Shown: positions 6,536-12,411 of the stretch, piece after piece
Numbering within the stretch: position 1 is the stretch's first letter
Layout of the letters: each line of letters starts with the position of its first letter
Assembly: GCA_007123625.1 (NCBI GenBank)
Contig: SKKS01000234.1
Span: forward strand, 1-12,411
Direction: 5' to 3'
Length of the DNA: 12,411 nt
DNA from: Paracoccaceae bacterium
GTDB taxonomy: Bacteria; Pseudomonadota; Alphaproteobacteria; Rhodobacterales; Rhodobacteraceae
Program-made: the position numbers and the translations under genes
Notes under the pieces: generated by a model
What the model saw: only the letters and a program-made list of their open reading frames with translations
Told to the model about the DNA's origin: nothing
Database searches by the model: none

Positions 6536-6820
6536 CAATCATGTCAGATTCGAGTACCGACCCGGCAGGGTCGAAAAGTGCATGGCCGGTGGTGTTTTCC
6601 GTTTCTTCAGGTCTGGCCGCGACGGCGCGGATCCGGTATCGCGTCCGGGGTTCGCTTGGCATCGCCCGGACGAGGCTGGACAAGTCAGCGCGCTTCGGCA
6701 CAGTATCCCGCACGCACTGGCGTGGTCCGTACCGGTTGATGGCGAAAAAGCGCGGAAAAAACTGGTTTGGCGCTGATTTTGGGCGCGACATGCCGCCGCC
6801 GATGACCAAAGGGACAGGAT

Positions 6821-7432
6821 ATGACACTCCACATCTATCAAAATGACCTGCCCGACGGGCTGGATCTTGGGCCGGTGGTCGCCATCGACTGCGAAACCAT
6901 GGGCCTGAACCCGATCCGCGACAGGCTGTGCCTTGTCCAACTGTCTTCGGGCGATGGTACGGCGCATCTGGTTCAGATCGCGCGGGGCCAGACGATGGCG
7001 CCCAACCTGGTGCGGATGCTGGCCGAACCGCAGGTGCTGAAGCTGTTTCATTTCGGCCGCTTCGATATCGCGGCGCTGGCCCATGCCTTTGGCGTCGTTA
7101 CCGCCCCCGTCTATTGCACCAAGATCGCGTCGAAGCTGGTGCGGACCTATACCGACCGGCACGGGTTGAAGTATCTGCTGTCCGAATTGCTGGGCGTAGA
7201 TATCTCGAAGCAGCAGCAGACTTCGGACTGGGGGGCAGAGGCGCTGAGCCAGGCGCAACAGGAGTACGCGGCCTCGGACGTGCTGTATTTGCACCGCCTG
7301 CGCGCGGAGCTGGATATCCGGCTGGCGCGCGAGGAACGCACCGAACTGGCGCAGAAGTGTTTCGACTTCCTGCCTGCGCGGGCCGCGCTTGACCTTGCGG
7401 GATGGCCCGAAACCGACATCTTCGCTCATTGA
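6821..7432 (+). CDS. rnd: Ribonuclease D (3'-5' exoribonuclease, short form)
   Basis: The product is 203 residues and is essentially one DEDDy exonuclease domain. The catalytic residues are visible: D23 and E25 (AIDCETMGL), D82 (FHFGRFD), and Y149 with D153 (EYAASDVLYL). It removes nucleotides from RNA 3' ends, with tRNA precursor trimming the classical role, using two metal ions in the cytoplasm. The HRDC domains that follow in E. coli RNase D (about 375 residues) are absent. This short form is the usual one in alphaproteobacteria, so it is not a truncation. The ATG at 6821 has AAGGG seven bases upstream. It is the first gene of the cluster leading into lptC, whose preferred start is 32 bp downstream. 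The long gap upstream should carry the promoter for the transcript. Confidence 0.93.
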   Translation: MTLHIYQNDLPDGLDLGPVVAIDCETMGLNPIRDRLCLVQLSSGDGTAHLVQIARGQTMAPNLVRMLAEPQVLKLFHFGRFDIAALAHAFGVVTAPVYCTKIASKLVRTYTDRHGLKYLLSELLGVDISKQQQTSDWGAEALSQAQQEYAASDVLYLHRLRAELDIRLAREERTELAQKCFDFLPARAALDLAGWPETDIFAH

Positions 7433-7464
7433 CCGCGCTTCGATCATTGCACCCGGACGCCCTG

Positions 7465-8058
7465 ATGGCTGACCGAAACCTGCGTCTTGTGGCCATACTC
7501 AAGGTCGCCCTGCCGCTGGGCGCGCTTGTGTTGCTGTCCACGGTGTTCCTTATTTCGCGCGGGATCGACCCCGAACGCGCGGTCGCCATGTCTCCGGTGG
7601 ATATCGAATCGCTGGTGCGCGAGCCCCGGATCACGGATGCGCGCTTTGCAGGCGTGACCGATGACGGCGCGGCGCTGACCGTTCTGGCGGGTACCACCCG
7701 CGCCGACCCGGACGGCGGATTGCGACTGGAACTTGACGGTGTGACGGGCACGCTGGAAACCCTGGACAACAGGATCACCGCATTTGCAGCGCGGGCGGGG
7801 CTGCTGGATCAGGTCGTGAACCTGTTGCGGATGGAGGGTGATGTCGATTTCCAGACCCAGGACGGGCATATGCTGTCCATGGACACGCTGACTGCCGCGC
7901 TGGATCGCACCACCGTCGAAGGGCGCGGCAATATCCGGGGGCAGGCACCAGCGGGAACGATCACGGCGCGGGAAATGACATTGAGGGAAACGGCGCTCGG
8001 GTCCGGCAGCTACGTTCTTGTGTTCAGCGGCGACGTAAAGCTGATATACACCCCGTAA
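7465..8058 (+). CDS. lptC: LPS export protein LptC (inner-membrane anchored periplasmic subunit)
   Basis: From ATG at 7465 the product is 197 residues. Residues about 8-31 are a single membrane helix (VAILKVALPLGALVLLSTVF), followed by a periplasmic domain rich in alternating beta-strand pattern, as expected of the LptC jelly roll. LptC takes lipopolysaccharide from the LptBFG ATPase and passes it to LptA. The repeating signature (MEGDVDFQTQDGHMLSMDTL, then GRGNIRGQAPAGTI) is seen in alphaproteobacterial LptC. An earlier in-frame ATG at 7402 would add 21 residues, overlap rnd by 31 bp and place a basic stretch before the membrane helix. The later start puts MADRNLR directly before the helix and fits better, though its ribosome site is weak. 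The position between rnd and lptA supports the call, because the sequence itself is poorly conserved in this family. Confidence 0.88.
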   Translation: MADRNLRLVAILKVALPLGALVLLSTVFLISRGIDPERAVAMSPVDIESLVREPRITDARFAGVTDDGAALTVLAGTTRADPDGGLRLELDGVTGTLETLDNRITAFAARAGLLDQVVNLLRMEGDVDFQTQDGHMLSMDTLTAALDRTTVEGRGNIRGQAPAGTITAREMTLRETALGSGSYVLVFSGDVKLIYTP

Positions 8059-8078
8059 CAACGAAGGATCCCGATGCC

Positions 8079-8582
8079 ATGCCGCGCCTTTCCGTCCTTG
8101 CCGTGCTTGCCTGCATTGCCGTTCTGCTGCCGGACATCGCGCGGGCGCAAGGCACCAGCTTTGCGCTGGGCGGCGCGCGCCATGATGCGAATGCACCGGT
8201 CGAAGTGACCGCAGACCGGTTGACCGTCGATCAGGCCAGCGGTGAGACCGTGTTCACCGGCAACGCCGTGATCGGGCAGGGGGGGATGCGGCTTTCTGCG
8301 CAGACCATCCGCATCGTTTTCGCCGACGACGCCGCCGACGGCACGCGCCGGATCGACCGGATGAGCGCGACCGGCGGCGTCACGCTTGTCACTGACGACG
8401 AAGCCGCCGAAGCCAGCAGTGCCGAATACCTGGTACCGCAGGGTATGATTGTCATGAGTGGCGATGTGATGCTGACCCAGGGCCCTAACATCCTGTCCGG
8501 GGACCGGCTGGAGGTGAACCTGAACACCGGCGAGGGCACGATGGAAGGCCGCGTGCGCACCCTGATCCAGCCGGGCCGCTGA
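8079..8582 (+). CDS. lptA: LPS export periplasmic bridge protein LptA
   Basis: The product is 167 residues. Residues 1-23 are a signal peptide ending in ARA before Q, a good signal-peptidase I site. Residues about 38-160 are an OstA/LptA domain: APVEVTADRLTVDQASGETV, FTGNAVIGQGGMRLSAQTIRI, then IVMSGDVMLTQGPNILSGDR and LEVNLNTGEG. LptA polymerises in the periplasm to bridge LptC and LptD and carries lipopolysaccharide along its hydrophobic groove. The start at 8079 has GAAGGA ten bases upstream. Another ATG at 8074 is better placed for that site but is out of frame and leads to a stop at 8208. The gene is 20 bp after lptC and 4 bp before lptB. Length is close to the family norm. Confidence 0.93.
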   Translation: MPRLSVLAVLACIAVLLPDIARAQGTSFALGGARHDANAPVEVTADRLTVDQASGETVFTGNAVIGQGGMRLSAQTIRIVFADDAADGTRRIDRMSATGGVTLVTDDEAAEASSAEYLVPQGMIVMSGDVMLTQGPNILSGDRLEVNLNTGEGTMEGRVRTLIQPGR

Positions 8583-8586
8583 TTGC

Positions 8587-9345
8587 ATGACGGTATCCGG
8601 TGAGCAGGTGGCAGGGGTCGGCACGGGGTTGCGTGTCGCCAACCTCAAGAAAAGTTACAAGCGGCGTGTGGTCATCCGCGATATGTCGCTGACCCTGAAC
8701 CGGGGCGAGGTGGTCGCCCTGCTGGGGCCCAACGGCTGCGGCAAGACCACCTGCTTCTATTGCATCGCCGGGATGGTTGGCCACGAGGGCGGGGTCATCA
8801 GCATCGACGGTCGCGACGCTACCGGCCTGCCCATGTACCGCCGGGCGCGGCTGGGCATCGGCTATCTGCCGCAGGAGATGTCGATCTTTCGCGGGCTGAG
8901 CGTGGCCGACAACATCATGGCGATTCTGGAACTGACCCATGCTGACCGGTTCCATCGCCGGGACCGGCTTGAGGCGTTGCTGGGCGAATTCTCGATCGAG
9001 CATCTGCGCGATTCGCCCGCGCTTGCACTGTCCGGCGGCGAACGGCGCCGGGCAGAGATCGCGCGCTGCCTGGCCTCGGATCCGAAGTATGTCCTGTTGG
9101 ACGAACCCTTTGCCGGGGTGGACCCGATCGCCGTGGGCGAGATCCGCGAACTGGTTGCCGACCTGAGGACCCGGGGTATCGGTGTGCTGATCACTGACCA
9201 CAATGTGCGCGAAACACTTGAGATCGTCGACAGGGCCTATATCCTGCATGACGGGGTGGTGCTCATGAATGGCACACCCGCGGAGGTTGTGCAGAATGCG
9301 GATGTGCGACGTGTGTATCTGGGCGAGCGGTTCTCGATGTCCTGA
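8587..9345 (+). CDS. lptB: LPS export ABC transporter ATP-binding protein LptB
   Basis: The product is 252 residues and a complete ABC ATPase. It shows Walker A GPNGCGKTT (47-55), Q-loop Q96 (YLPQEMSIF), signature LSGGERRR (148-155), Walker B YVLLDEPFAGVDP (168-180) and switch histidine H205 (LITDHNVRET). YLPQEMSIF and the LSGGERRR form are characteristic of LptB rather than amino-acid transporter ATPases. It powers LptFG to extract lipopolysaccharide from the inner membrane on the cytoplasmic side. LptF and LptG are not in this window, as is usual because they lie in a separate operon. The N-terminus has about 13 residues before the nucleotide-binding fold begins. It is 4 bp after lptA and 9 bp before rpoN, so it is cotranscribed with both. 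Confidence 0.96.
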   Translation: MTVSGEQVAGVGTGLRVANLKKSYKRRVVIRDMSLTLNRGEVVALLGPNGCGKTTCFYCIAGMVGHEGGVISIDGRDATGLPMYRRARLGIGYLPQEMSIFRGLSVADNIMAILELTHADRFHRRDRLEALLGEFSIEHLRDSPALALSGGERRRAEIARCLASDPKYVLLDEPFAGVDPIAVGEIRELVADLRTRGIGVLITDHNVRETLEIVDRAYILHDGVVLMNGTPAEVVQNADVRRVYLGERFSMS

Positions 9346-9354
9346 GGTCCGGCG

Positions 9355-10752
9355 TTGAGCCGGGGGTCGGGACCAGGACTTTCGCTGCAACTTCGTACCG
9401 GAGTGGTGCTTGCCCCGGTTCTGCGCCAGGGCATGCGGCTGCTGCGCATGGGTCAGAACGACCTGACCGAAGAAATCCGCAAAGAATTGGCCCGCAATCC
9501 CTTTCTGCGCTGCACTATGCCGCGCAGGTCGGTATCGACTGCCGAAACACCGATCGAATTGATGGCGGCGCCTTCGGCTTCGTTGTTCGAAAGCCTGCGC
9601 GACCAGATCGGCCAGATGAAGCTGGCCCCTTCGGTGCGGCGCCTGGCTCTCGCCCTGGTTGCAGATATGGGCCCTGACGGATACCTTGACCAAGCGGTTG
9701 TGGACCAGCTTGAAGCGGGTGGCGTCGGCCCTGACGAAGTGGCGCAGGCGCTCGACGCGGTGCAGCACTGCGACCCGCCGGGCGTCGGCGCGCGGTCACT
9801 GGCGGAATGTCTGGAGCTTCAGTTGCGCGACATGGGACTGGCGGCGGCTGACGCGGCGCGAACCGTGGCCGCACTGCCGCTGCTGGCGCGTGGCGACGAC
9901 GCGGCGGCGGCGCAGATGGGCACCGACCCGGACGAAACCGCGCTGCGCATGCAACTGGTCAGGCGGCTGCGTGCGCATCCCGTTGCGTCGGACATTCCGC
10001 ACCGCGTGGACGCACCGCCGGATATCGAGGTGACGATGCGTCCCACCAAGGCGTCGCAGATCGCTTCGGTGCGCGAGACCGGGCCGCAATTGTTGCTGGA
10101 CAGCGCGCTTGTTGCGCGGTCGCGGTCCGAAGGTTTTGCGCTGGACCAGATCGCTCGCGCCGAGGCGCTGATAATGGCGATCCAGTTCCGCAAGGATACG
10201 CTGACCCGGATCGCCGAGGCGTTGGTCGAGTTTCAGCACCGTTTCTTTACCGATGGCCCGCTAGAATTGCGACCGCTGACCCAGGCGTCACTGGCAGGGG
10301 AACTGGGCCTGCATCCGTCGACCATAAGCCGTGCCATCGCGGGCAAGACAATGGCGGTAAACGGGCAGGTGTGGGCGCTTTCGGCGTTGTTTTCGATCGC
10401 GTTGCCGGCGTCGGGGGGCGGCGCGCTGTCGGCGTCCGTTGTCCGGCAGCGGATTGCGCGGTTGATCGCAACGGAACCGCCGCTGCGCCCGCTGTCGGAT
10501 GCGGCGATCGCGCAGGTGCTGCAGGGAGAAGGCGTTGACATTGCCCGGCGAACTGTCGCCAAATACAGGGAAATGCTGCGCCTTCCGGGATCCTCGAACC
10601 GGCGGGCGCGGGCTTCTGCCGCCAGCCGCGCCGTTGATCGGAAGAAGAAGGTTTCAAACCGTGGCAAGGGCATCGGAAAGTTTCCCAACCCCCTGACCAC
10701 AAAACACGAAGGAGAGGCACATGCGGTACCAGATCAGCGGCAAGCAGATTGA
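9355..10752 (+). CDS. rpoN: RNA polymerase sigma-54 factor RpoN
   Basis: The product is 465 residues from a TTG start at 9355, supported by GAGG seven bases upstream. Residues about 7-52 are Region I (LSLQLRTGVVLAPVLRQGMR, then ELARNPFL), which contacts activators. A short linker replaces the acidic Region II. Residues about 75-250 form the core-binding region. Residues about 310-333 form a helix-turn-helix (ASLAGELGLHPSTISRAI). The RpoN box ARRTVAKYRE (397-406) is perfect and reads the -24 promoter element. Sigma-54 directs nitrogen and other activator-dependent genes. Family members normally end 10-20 residues after the box. Here 59 residues follow, rich in Arg/Lys/Ser, and the frame runs 32 bp into hpf. 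That tail may reflect loss of the original stop. The two other plus-strand frames both reach stops before hpf, so a small indel could also explain it. lptB upstream and hpf-ptsN downstream are the classical neighbours. Confidence 0.95.
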   Translation: MSRGSGPGLSLQLRTGVVLAPVLRQGMRLLRMGQNDLTEEIRKELARNPFLRCTMPRRSVSTAETPIELMAAPSASLFESLRDQIGQMKLAPSVRRLALALVADMGPDGYLDQAVVDQLEAGGVGPDEVAQALDAVQHCDPPGVGARSLAECLELQLRDMGLAAADAARTVAALPLLARGDDAAAAQMGTDPDETALRMQLVRRLRAHPVASDIPHRVDAPPDIEVTMRPTKASQIASVRETGPQLLLDSALVARSRSEGFALDQIARAEALIMAIQFRKDTLTRIAEALVEFQHRFFTDGPLELRPLTQASLAGELGLHPSTISRAIAGKTMAVNGQVWALSALFSIALPASGGGALSASVVRQRIARLIATEPPLRPLSDAAIAQVLQGEGVDIARRTVAKYREMLRLPGSSNRRARASAASRAVDRKKKVSNRGKGIGKFPNPLTTKHEGEAHAVPDQRQAD

Positions 10753-11290
10753 CGTCGGAGAGGCGCTGCAGACGCATGTCAGGACCGAGATGGGCATAAT
10801 GCTGGAGAAGTATGCCCAGCGCCCCACTGATGCGCTGGTCGTTTTTTCGCGCAACGCCCATGAATTCGTCTGCGAATCCACGGTGCATCTGTCAACTGGC
10901 CTGACTGCGCAGGCCAAGGGCAGCAGCACCGAAATCTATTCCGCGTTCGACAAGTGCCTTGAAAAGATGGACAAGCAGTTGCGGCGCTACAAGCGGCGGC
11001 TGAAAGACCATCACAAGGACCGCAGTGGACCGGTTGAATTCGCCGGAGCGTCGCAGTATATCGTCGCCGCTGACGACGGGATTGATGATGCGGAACCCGA
11101 AAGCCTGCAGCCGGTTATCATTGCCGAACTGGAGGCCAGGATTTTTTCGTTGTCGGCAGGAGAGGCGGTCATGCAGATGGAGCTTTCAGAGGCTCCGGTG
11201 CTTGTATTCCGCAACGAACGTCATGGTGGACTGAATGTTGTCTACCGGCGCGACGACGGAAACATCGGCTGGATCGACCCCCAGCAGTAA
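10721..11290 (+). CDS. hpf: Ribosome hibernation promoting factor, long form (HPF/RaiA family)
   Basis: The product is 189 residues. Residues 1 to about 105 are the sigma-54-modulation/S30EA domain (MRYQISGKQIDVGEALQTHV, then IYSAFDKCLEKMDKQLRRYK), which sits in the decoding site of the 30S subunit. Residues about 130-189 are the C-terminal dimerisation domain (PVLVFRNERHGGLNVVYRRD, then GNIGWIDP) typical of long HPF. Long HPF joins two 70S ribosomes into inactive 100S dimers in stationary phase. The linker in between is acidic and variable. The ATG has a strong ribosome site, AAGGAGAG, four bases upstream. This site lies inside the rpoN reading frame, and the two genes overlap by 32 bp, so translation may be coupled. 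Order rpoN-hpf-ptsN is conserved across proteobacteria. Confidence 0.95.
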   Translation: MRYQISGKQIDVGEALQTHVRTEMGIMLEKYAQRPTDALVVFSRNAHEFVCESTVHLSTGLTAQAKGSSTEIYSAFDKCLEKMDKQLRRYKRRLKDHHKDRSGPVEFAGASQYIVAADDGIDDAEPESLQPVIIAELEARIFSLSAGEAVMQMELSEAPVLVFRNERHGGLNVVYRRDDGNIGWIDPQQ

Positions 11291-11300
11291 GCCACAGGGA

Positions 11301-11326
11301 CCGGTCGACCCACGAAGGTCGGCCGG
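11301..11326. repeat. 10-bp stem hairpin between hpf and ptsN
   Basis: CCGGTCGACC (11301-11310) and GGTCGGCCGG (11317-11326) pair over ten positions, with one U-G wobble in RNA, around the 6-base loop CACGAA. It begins 11 bases after the hpf stop and ends 22 bases before the ptsN start, before its ribosome site. There is no T-run after it, so it is not a classical terminator. An mRNA processing or stability element is more likely. Confidence 0.6.
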
Positions 11327-11348
11327 GACTTCGGGAAAGGAGCCATTC

Positions 11349-11813
11349 ATGGACATGGCGCGACTGTTAAAGCCCGAAGCTGTTCGGGTGATGGCGAGTG
11401 TGACCAGCAAGAAGCGTCTGTTCAAGGATCTCAGCGACATCGCCCATGCGTCCTATGATCTGGATGCGGATGCGGCGCTGGACTGCCTGCAGGAACGCGA
11501 AAGCCTGGGCTCGACCGGGGTTGGGCATGGCGTGGCTTTGCCGCATGCCCGGCTTGAAGGGGTGAACGCCGTTACGGGTGTGTTCCTGAAGCTGGAACGC
11601 GCGTTCGACTATGGATCGGTGGACAAGGCGCCGGTGGATCTGGTGTTTGCCTTGTTTGCCCCGCGCGATGCGGGCGTCGACCACCTCAAGGCGTTGGCCT
11701 ATGTGTCGCGCACGCTGCGCGATGCTGCGGTCTGTGCCAAACTGCGCGCAAACAGCGATCCGGTGACGCTGCATGCGATCCTGACCAGCCCGGCCAGTGT
11801 CAAGGCCGCCTGA
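11349..11813 (+). CDS. ptsN: PTS nitrogen regulatory protein EIIA-Ntr (PtsN)
   Basis: The product is 154 residues, the normal size, and spans one PTS EIIA type-2 domain. The phospho-acceptor is H66 in GVGHGVALPHARLEG, equivalent to H73 of E. coli PtsN. The flanking KKRLFKDLSDIAHASYDLD and the later PVDLVFALFAPRDAG are also family features. In the nitrogen PTS, phosphate passes from PtsP through NPr to this protein. Its phosphorylation state adjusts potassium transport, stringent response and other cell functions. There is no membrane partner. The ATG at 11349 has AAAGGAG six bases upstream. Earlier in-frame starts (from 11235) would overlap hpf and add a tail without family similarity. Location right after rpoN and hpf is standard. 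ptsP and ptsO are not in the window. Confidence 0.95.
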   Translation: MDMARLLKPEAVRVMASVTSKKRLFKDLSDIAHASYDLDADAALDCLQERESLGSTGVGHGVALPHARLEGVNAVTGVFLKLERAFDYGSVDKAPVDLVFALFAPRDAGVDHLKALAYVSRTLRDAAVCAKLRANSDPVTLHAILTSPASVKAA

Positions 11814-11892
11814 GCGCCCGCAACTGGGTTAGGCAGCGGCACGCGGGCCGCGCCTCGCTGACGATCTGTGCCTTGCAGTGGCCGCTCCGGGA
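11814..11892. other. Convergent intergenic gap after ptsN
   Basis: This 79-bp gap lies between the 3' ends of ptsN and the minus-strand peptidase. It holds G+C-rich self-complementary sequence (GCGGC and GCCGC around about 11835-11851, with outer CAGCG/CGCTG). That could help end transcription from either side, but no T-run is present. Confidence 0.3.
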
Positions 11893-12411
11893 TCAGGGCG
11901 CTGGCGACGCTCCCGCGCCGAAGCATTCCGACCAGCTGCGCGGCCCGGTCCCGCCCGACGGGGACGCGGCGTGGACGCCGCGCGCGATGGCCCGGGACAG
12001 GCACAGCGCCGCCGCATGCCCCAGGAGCAGCGGGTCGGGGGCCGCGCGCTTCGCAGCCATGCCGGTCGCTGCGGCAAAGACAAGATCTCCGTCTTGCGCG
12101 GTATGCGCGGGCACGATGGCCCGGGCGATTCCGTCCTGCGCCGCGGTGGCCATGCGCAGGCAGGCGGCCTTGTCAAGGTCCGCGTCGGTCGCCACGATGG
12201 CGATGGTGGTCGCGCCGCCGGGGCGCTTGGTGCGCGGAGGCAGGGCAGGGGGAAAGGTCTGCGCCACGCCCTGGCCACCGAATTCGGCACCGACCTCAAA
12301 CGGTGCGGCCCAGAAATGCGGCCCGTCACCCACGGTTACCGCCCCCATAGCATTCACCGCGACCAGCGCGCCCACGGTCACCCCGTCCTCCAGCCGTATC
12401 GAAGCCGACCC
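11893..12411 (-). CDS. P1/DmpA-type peptidase (MEROPS S58 family), N-terminal part outside window
   Basis: The frame is open from the right edge to TGA at 11893-11895, giving 172 residues of a protein that begins beyond base 12411. At the edge it reads GSASIRLEDGVTVGALVAVN. This resembles the segment around the nucleophile serine in DmpA-type aminopeptidases, with a Gly-Ser just before the strand and VTVGALVAVNAMG after it. Later GGATTIAIVATDADLDKAAC and MATAAQDGIARAIVPAHTAQ, then DGDLVFAAATG, match the C-terminal part of this family. Members are N-terminal nucleophile hydrolases that cleave themselves and act as aminopeptidases or beta-peptidases. The true start is not visible. A GTG at 12381 lies inside the conserved fold and is not the start. 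The gene is convergent with ptsN and not part of its operon. The C-terminus is rich in Gly/Ser/Pro. Confidence 0.82.
   Translation of the reverse strand, partial: GSASIRLEDGVTVGALVAVNAMGAVTVGDGPHFWAAPFEVGAEFGGQGVAQTFPPALPPRTKRPGGATTIAIVATDADLDKAACLRMATAAQDGIARAIVPAHTAQDGDLVFAAATGMAAKRAAPDPLLLGHAAALCLSRAIARGVHAASPSGGTGPRSWSECFGAGASPAP

Larger units (their letters stand above)
6395..6820. other. Divergent intergenic region between hybrid kinase and rnd
   Basis: This 426-bp region separates the minus-strand signalling block from the plus-strand rnd-lpt-rpoN cluster and should carry both promoters. The part nearest the kinase (6395-6540) is relatively A+T-rich and holds the palindrome, TTGAT repeats and hairpin listed separately. 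The rest (6541-6820) is G+C-rich. A plus-strand frame of 101 codons is open at 6541-6846, but it has no ribosome site, about one third of its codons end in A or T, it overlaps rnd, and it resembles no family I know. I do not call it a gene. The ribosome site of rnd is AAGGG at about 6809-6813. Confidence 0.6.

Noticed and set aside
4883..6739. Plus-strand open frame of 618 codons opposite the hybrid kinase
   Set aside because: It mirrors the kinase reading frame in G+C-rich DNA. Its translation shows no family features, while the minus strand carries complete PAS, HisKA, ATPase and receiver motifs.
6516..6827. Minus-strand 103-codon frame in the divergent gap
   Set aside because: It has no ribosome site, no recognisable motif and would cover the rnd start region.
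6541..6846. Plus-strand 101-codon frame before rnd
   Set aside because: It has no ribosome site and mixed third-base composition, overlaps the rnd start, and resembles no family. A shorter start at 6739 also lacks a ribosome site.
7402..7464. Longer LptC start at 7402
   Set aside because: It overlaps rnd by 31 bp, adds a basic stretch before the membrane helix, and has no better ribosome site than 7465.
8485..9768. Minus-strand open frame of 427 codons across lptA-lptB-rpoN
   Set aside because: It crosses three well-supported plus-strand genes and its His/Gln/Arg-rich translation is typical of an antisense shadow.
11235..11348. Longer PtsN start inside hpf
   Set aside because: The added 38 residues have no family similarity, and AAAGGAG sits exactly before the ATG at 11349.

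Overview
The window is high-G+C DNA (by eye) from an alphaproteobacterium, most likely a Rhodobacterales/Roseobacter-type organism. The evidence is the gene order rnd-lptC-lptA-lptB-rpoN-hpf-ptsN, a short ribonuclease D without HRDC, and the family resemblance of the PAS and hybrid kinases. No tRNA, rRNA, CRISPR array, transposase or integrase was seen.

Left block (1-6394), all on the minus strand. In transcription order it holds a hybrid sensor histidine kinase with three PAS-type modules, HisKA, HATPase and a receiver (4046-6394); an OmpR/PhoB-type response regulator (3181-3912); a 1-Cys peroxiredoxin of the Prx6 subfamily with unusual extensions at both ends (2114-3061); a receiver-EAL protein (RocR-like c-di-GMP phosphodiesterase, 734-1987); and a PAS sensor protein cut by the left window edge (1-667). 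Gaps of 66-133 bp suggest several promoters rather than one tight operon. The combination looks like an accessory module that could join redox chemistry, phosphorelay and c-di-GMP turnover. That functional link is inference.

Middle gap (6395-6820). The 426 bp divergent intergenic region holds a perfect 18-bp palindrome next to the hybrid kinase start, a promoter-like pair overlapping it, spaced TTGAT repeats and a small perfect hairpin. No convincing gene was found in it.

Right block (6821-11813), plus strand. This is the conserved envelope/nitrogen-regulation cluster. Ribonuclease D is followed by the lipopolysaccharide-export genes lptC (inner-membrane/periplasmic), lptA (periplasmic bridge) and lptB (ATPase). 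Next come sigma-54 (rpoN), long-form ribosome hibernation factor (hpf) and EIIA-Ntr (ptsN). Spacing within rnd to hpf is 4-32 bp or overlapping, as expected of one transcription unit. rpoN starts at TTG and reads 32 bp into hpf through a basic C-terminal tail. A 10-bp stem hairpin sits between hpf and ptsN.

Right edge (11893-12411). The C-terminal part of a P1/DmpA-type (S58) peptidase lies on the minus strand, convergent with ptsN and running out of the window.

The strongest candidates for something undescribed are the peroxiredoxin/c-di-GMP/two-component block with its extended peroxiredoxin, and the palindromic control site at 6415-6432.
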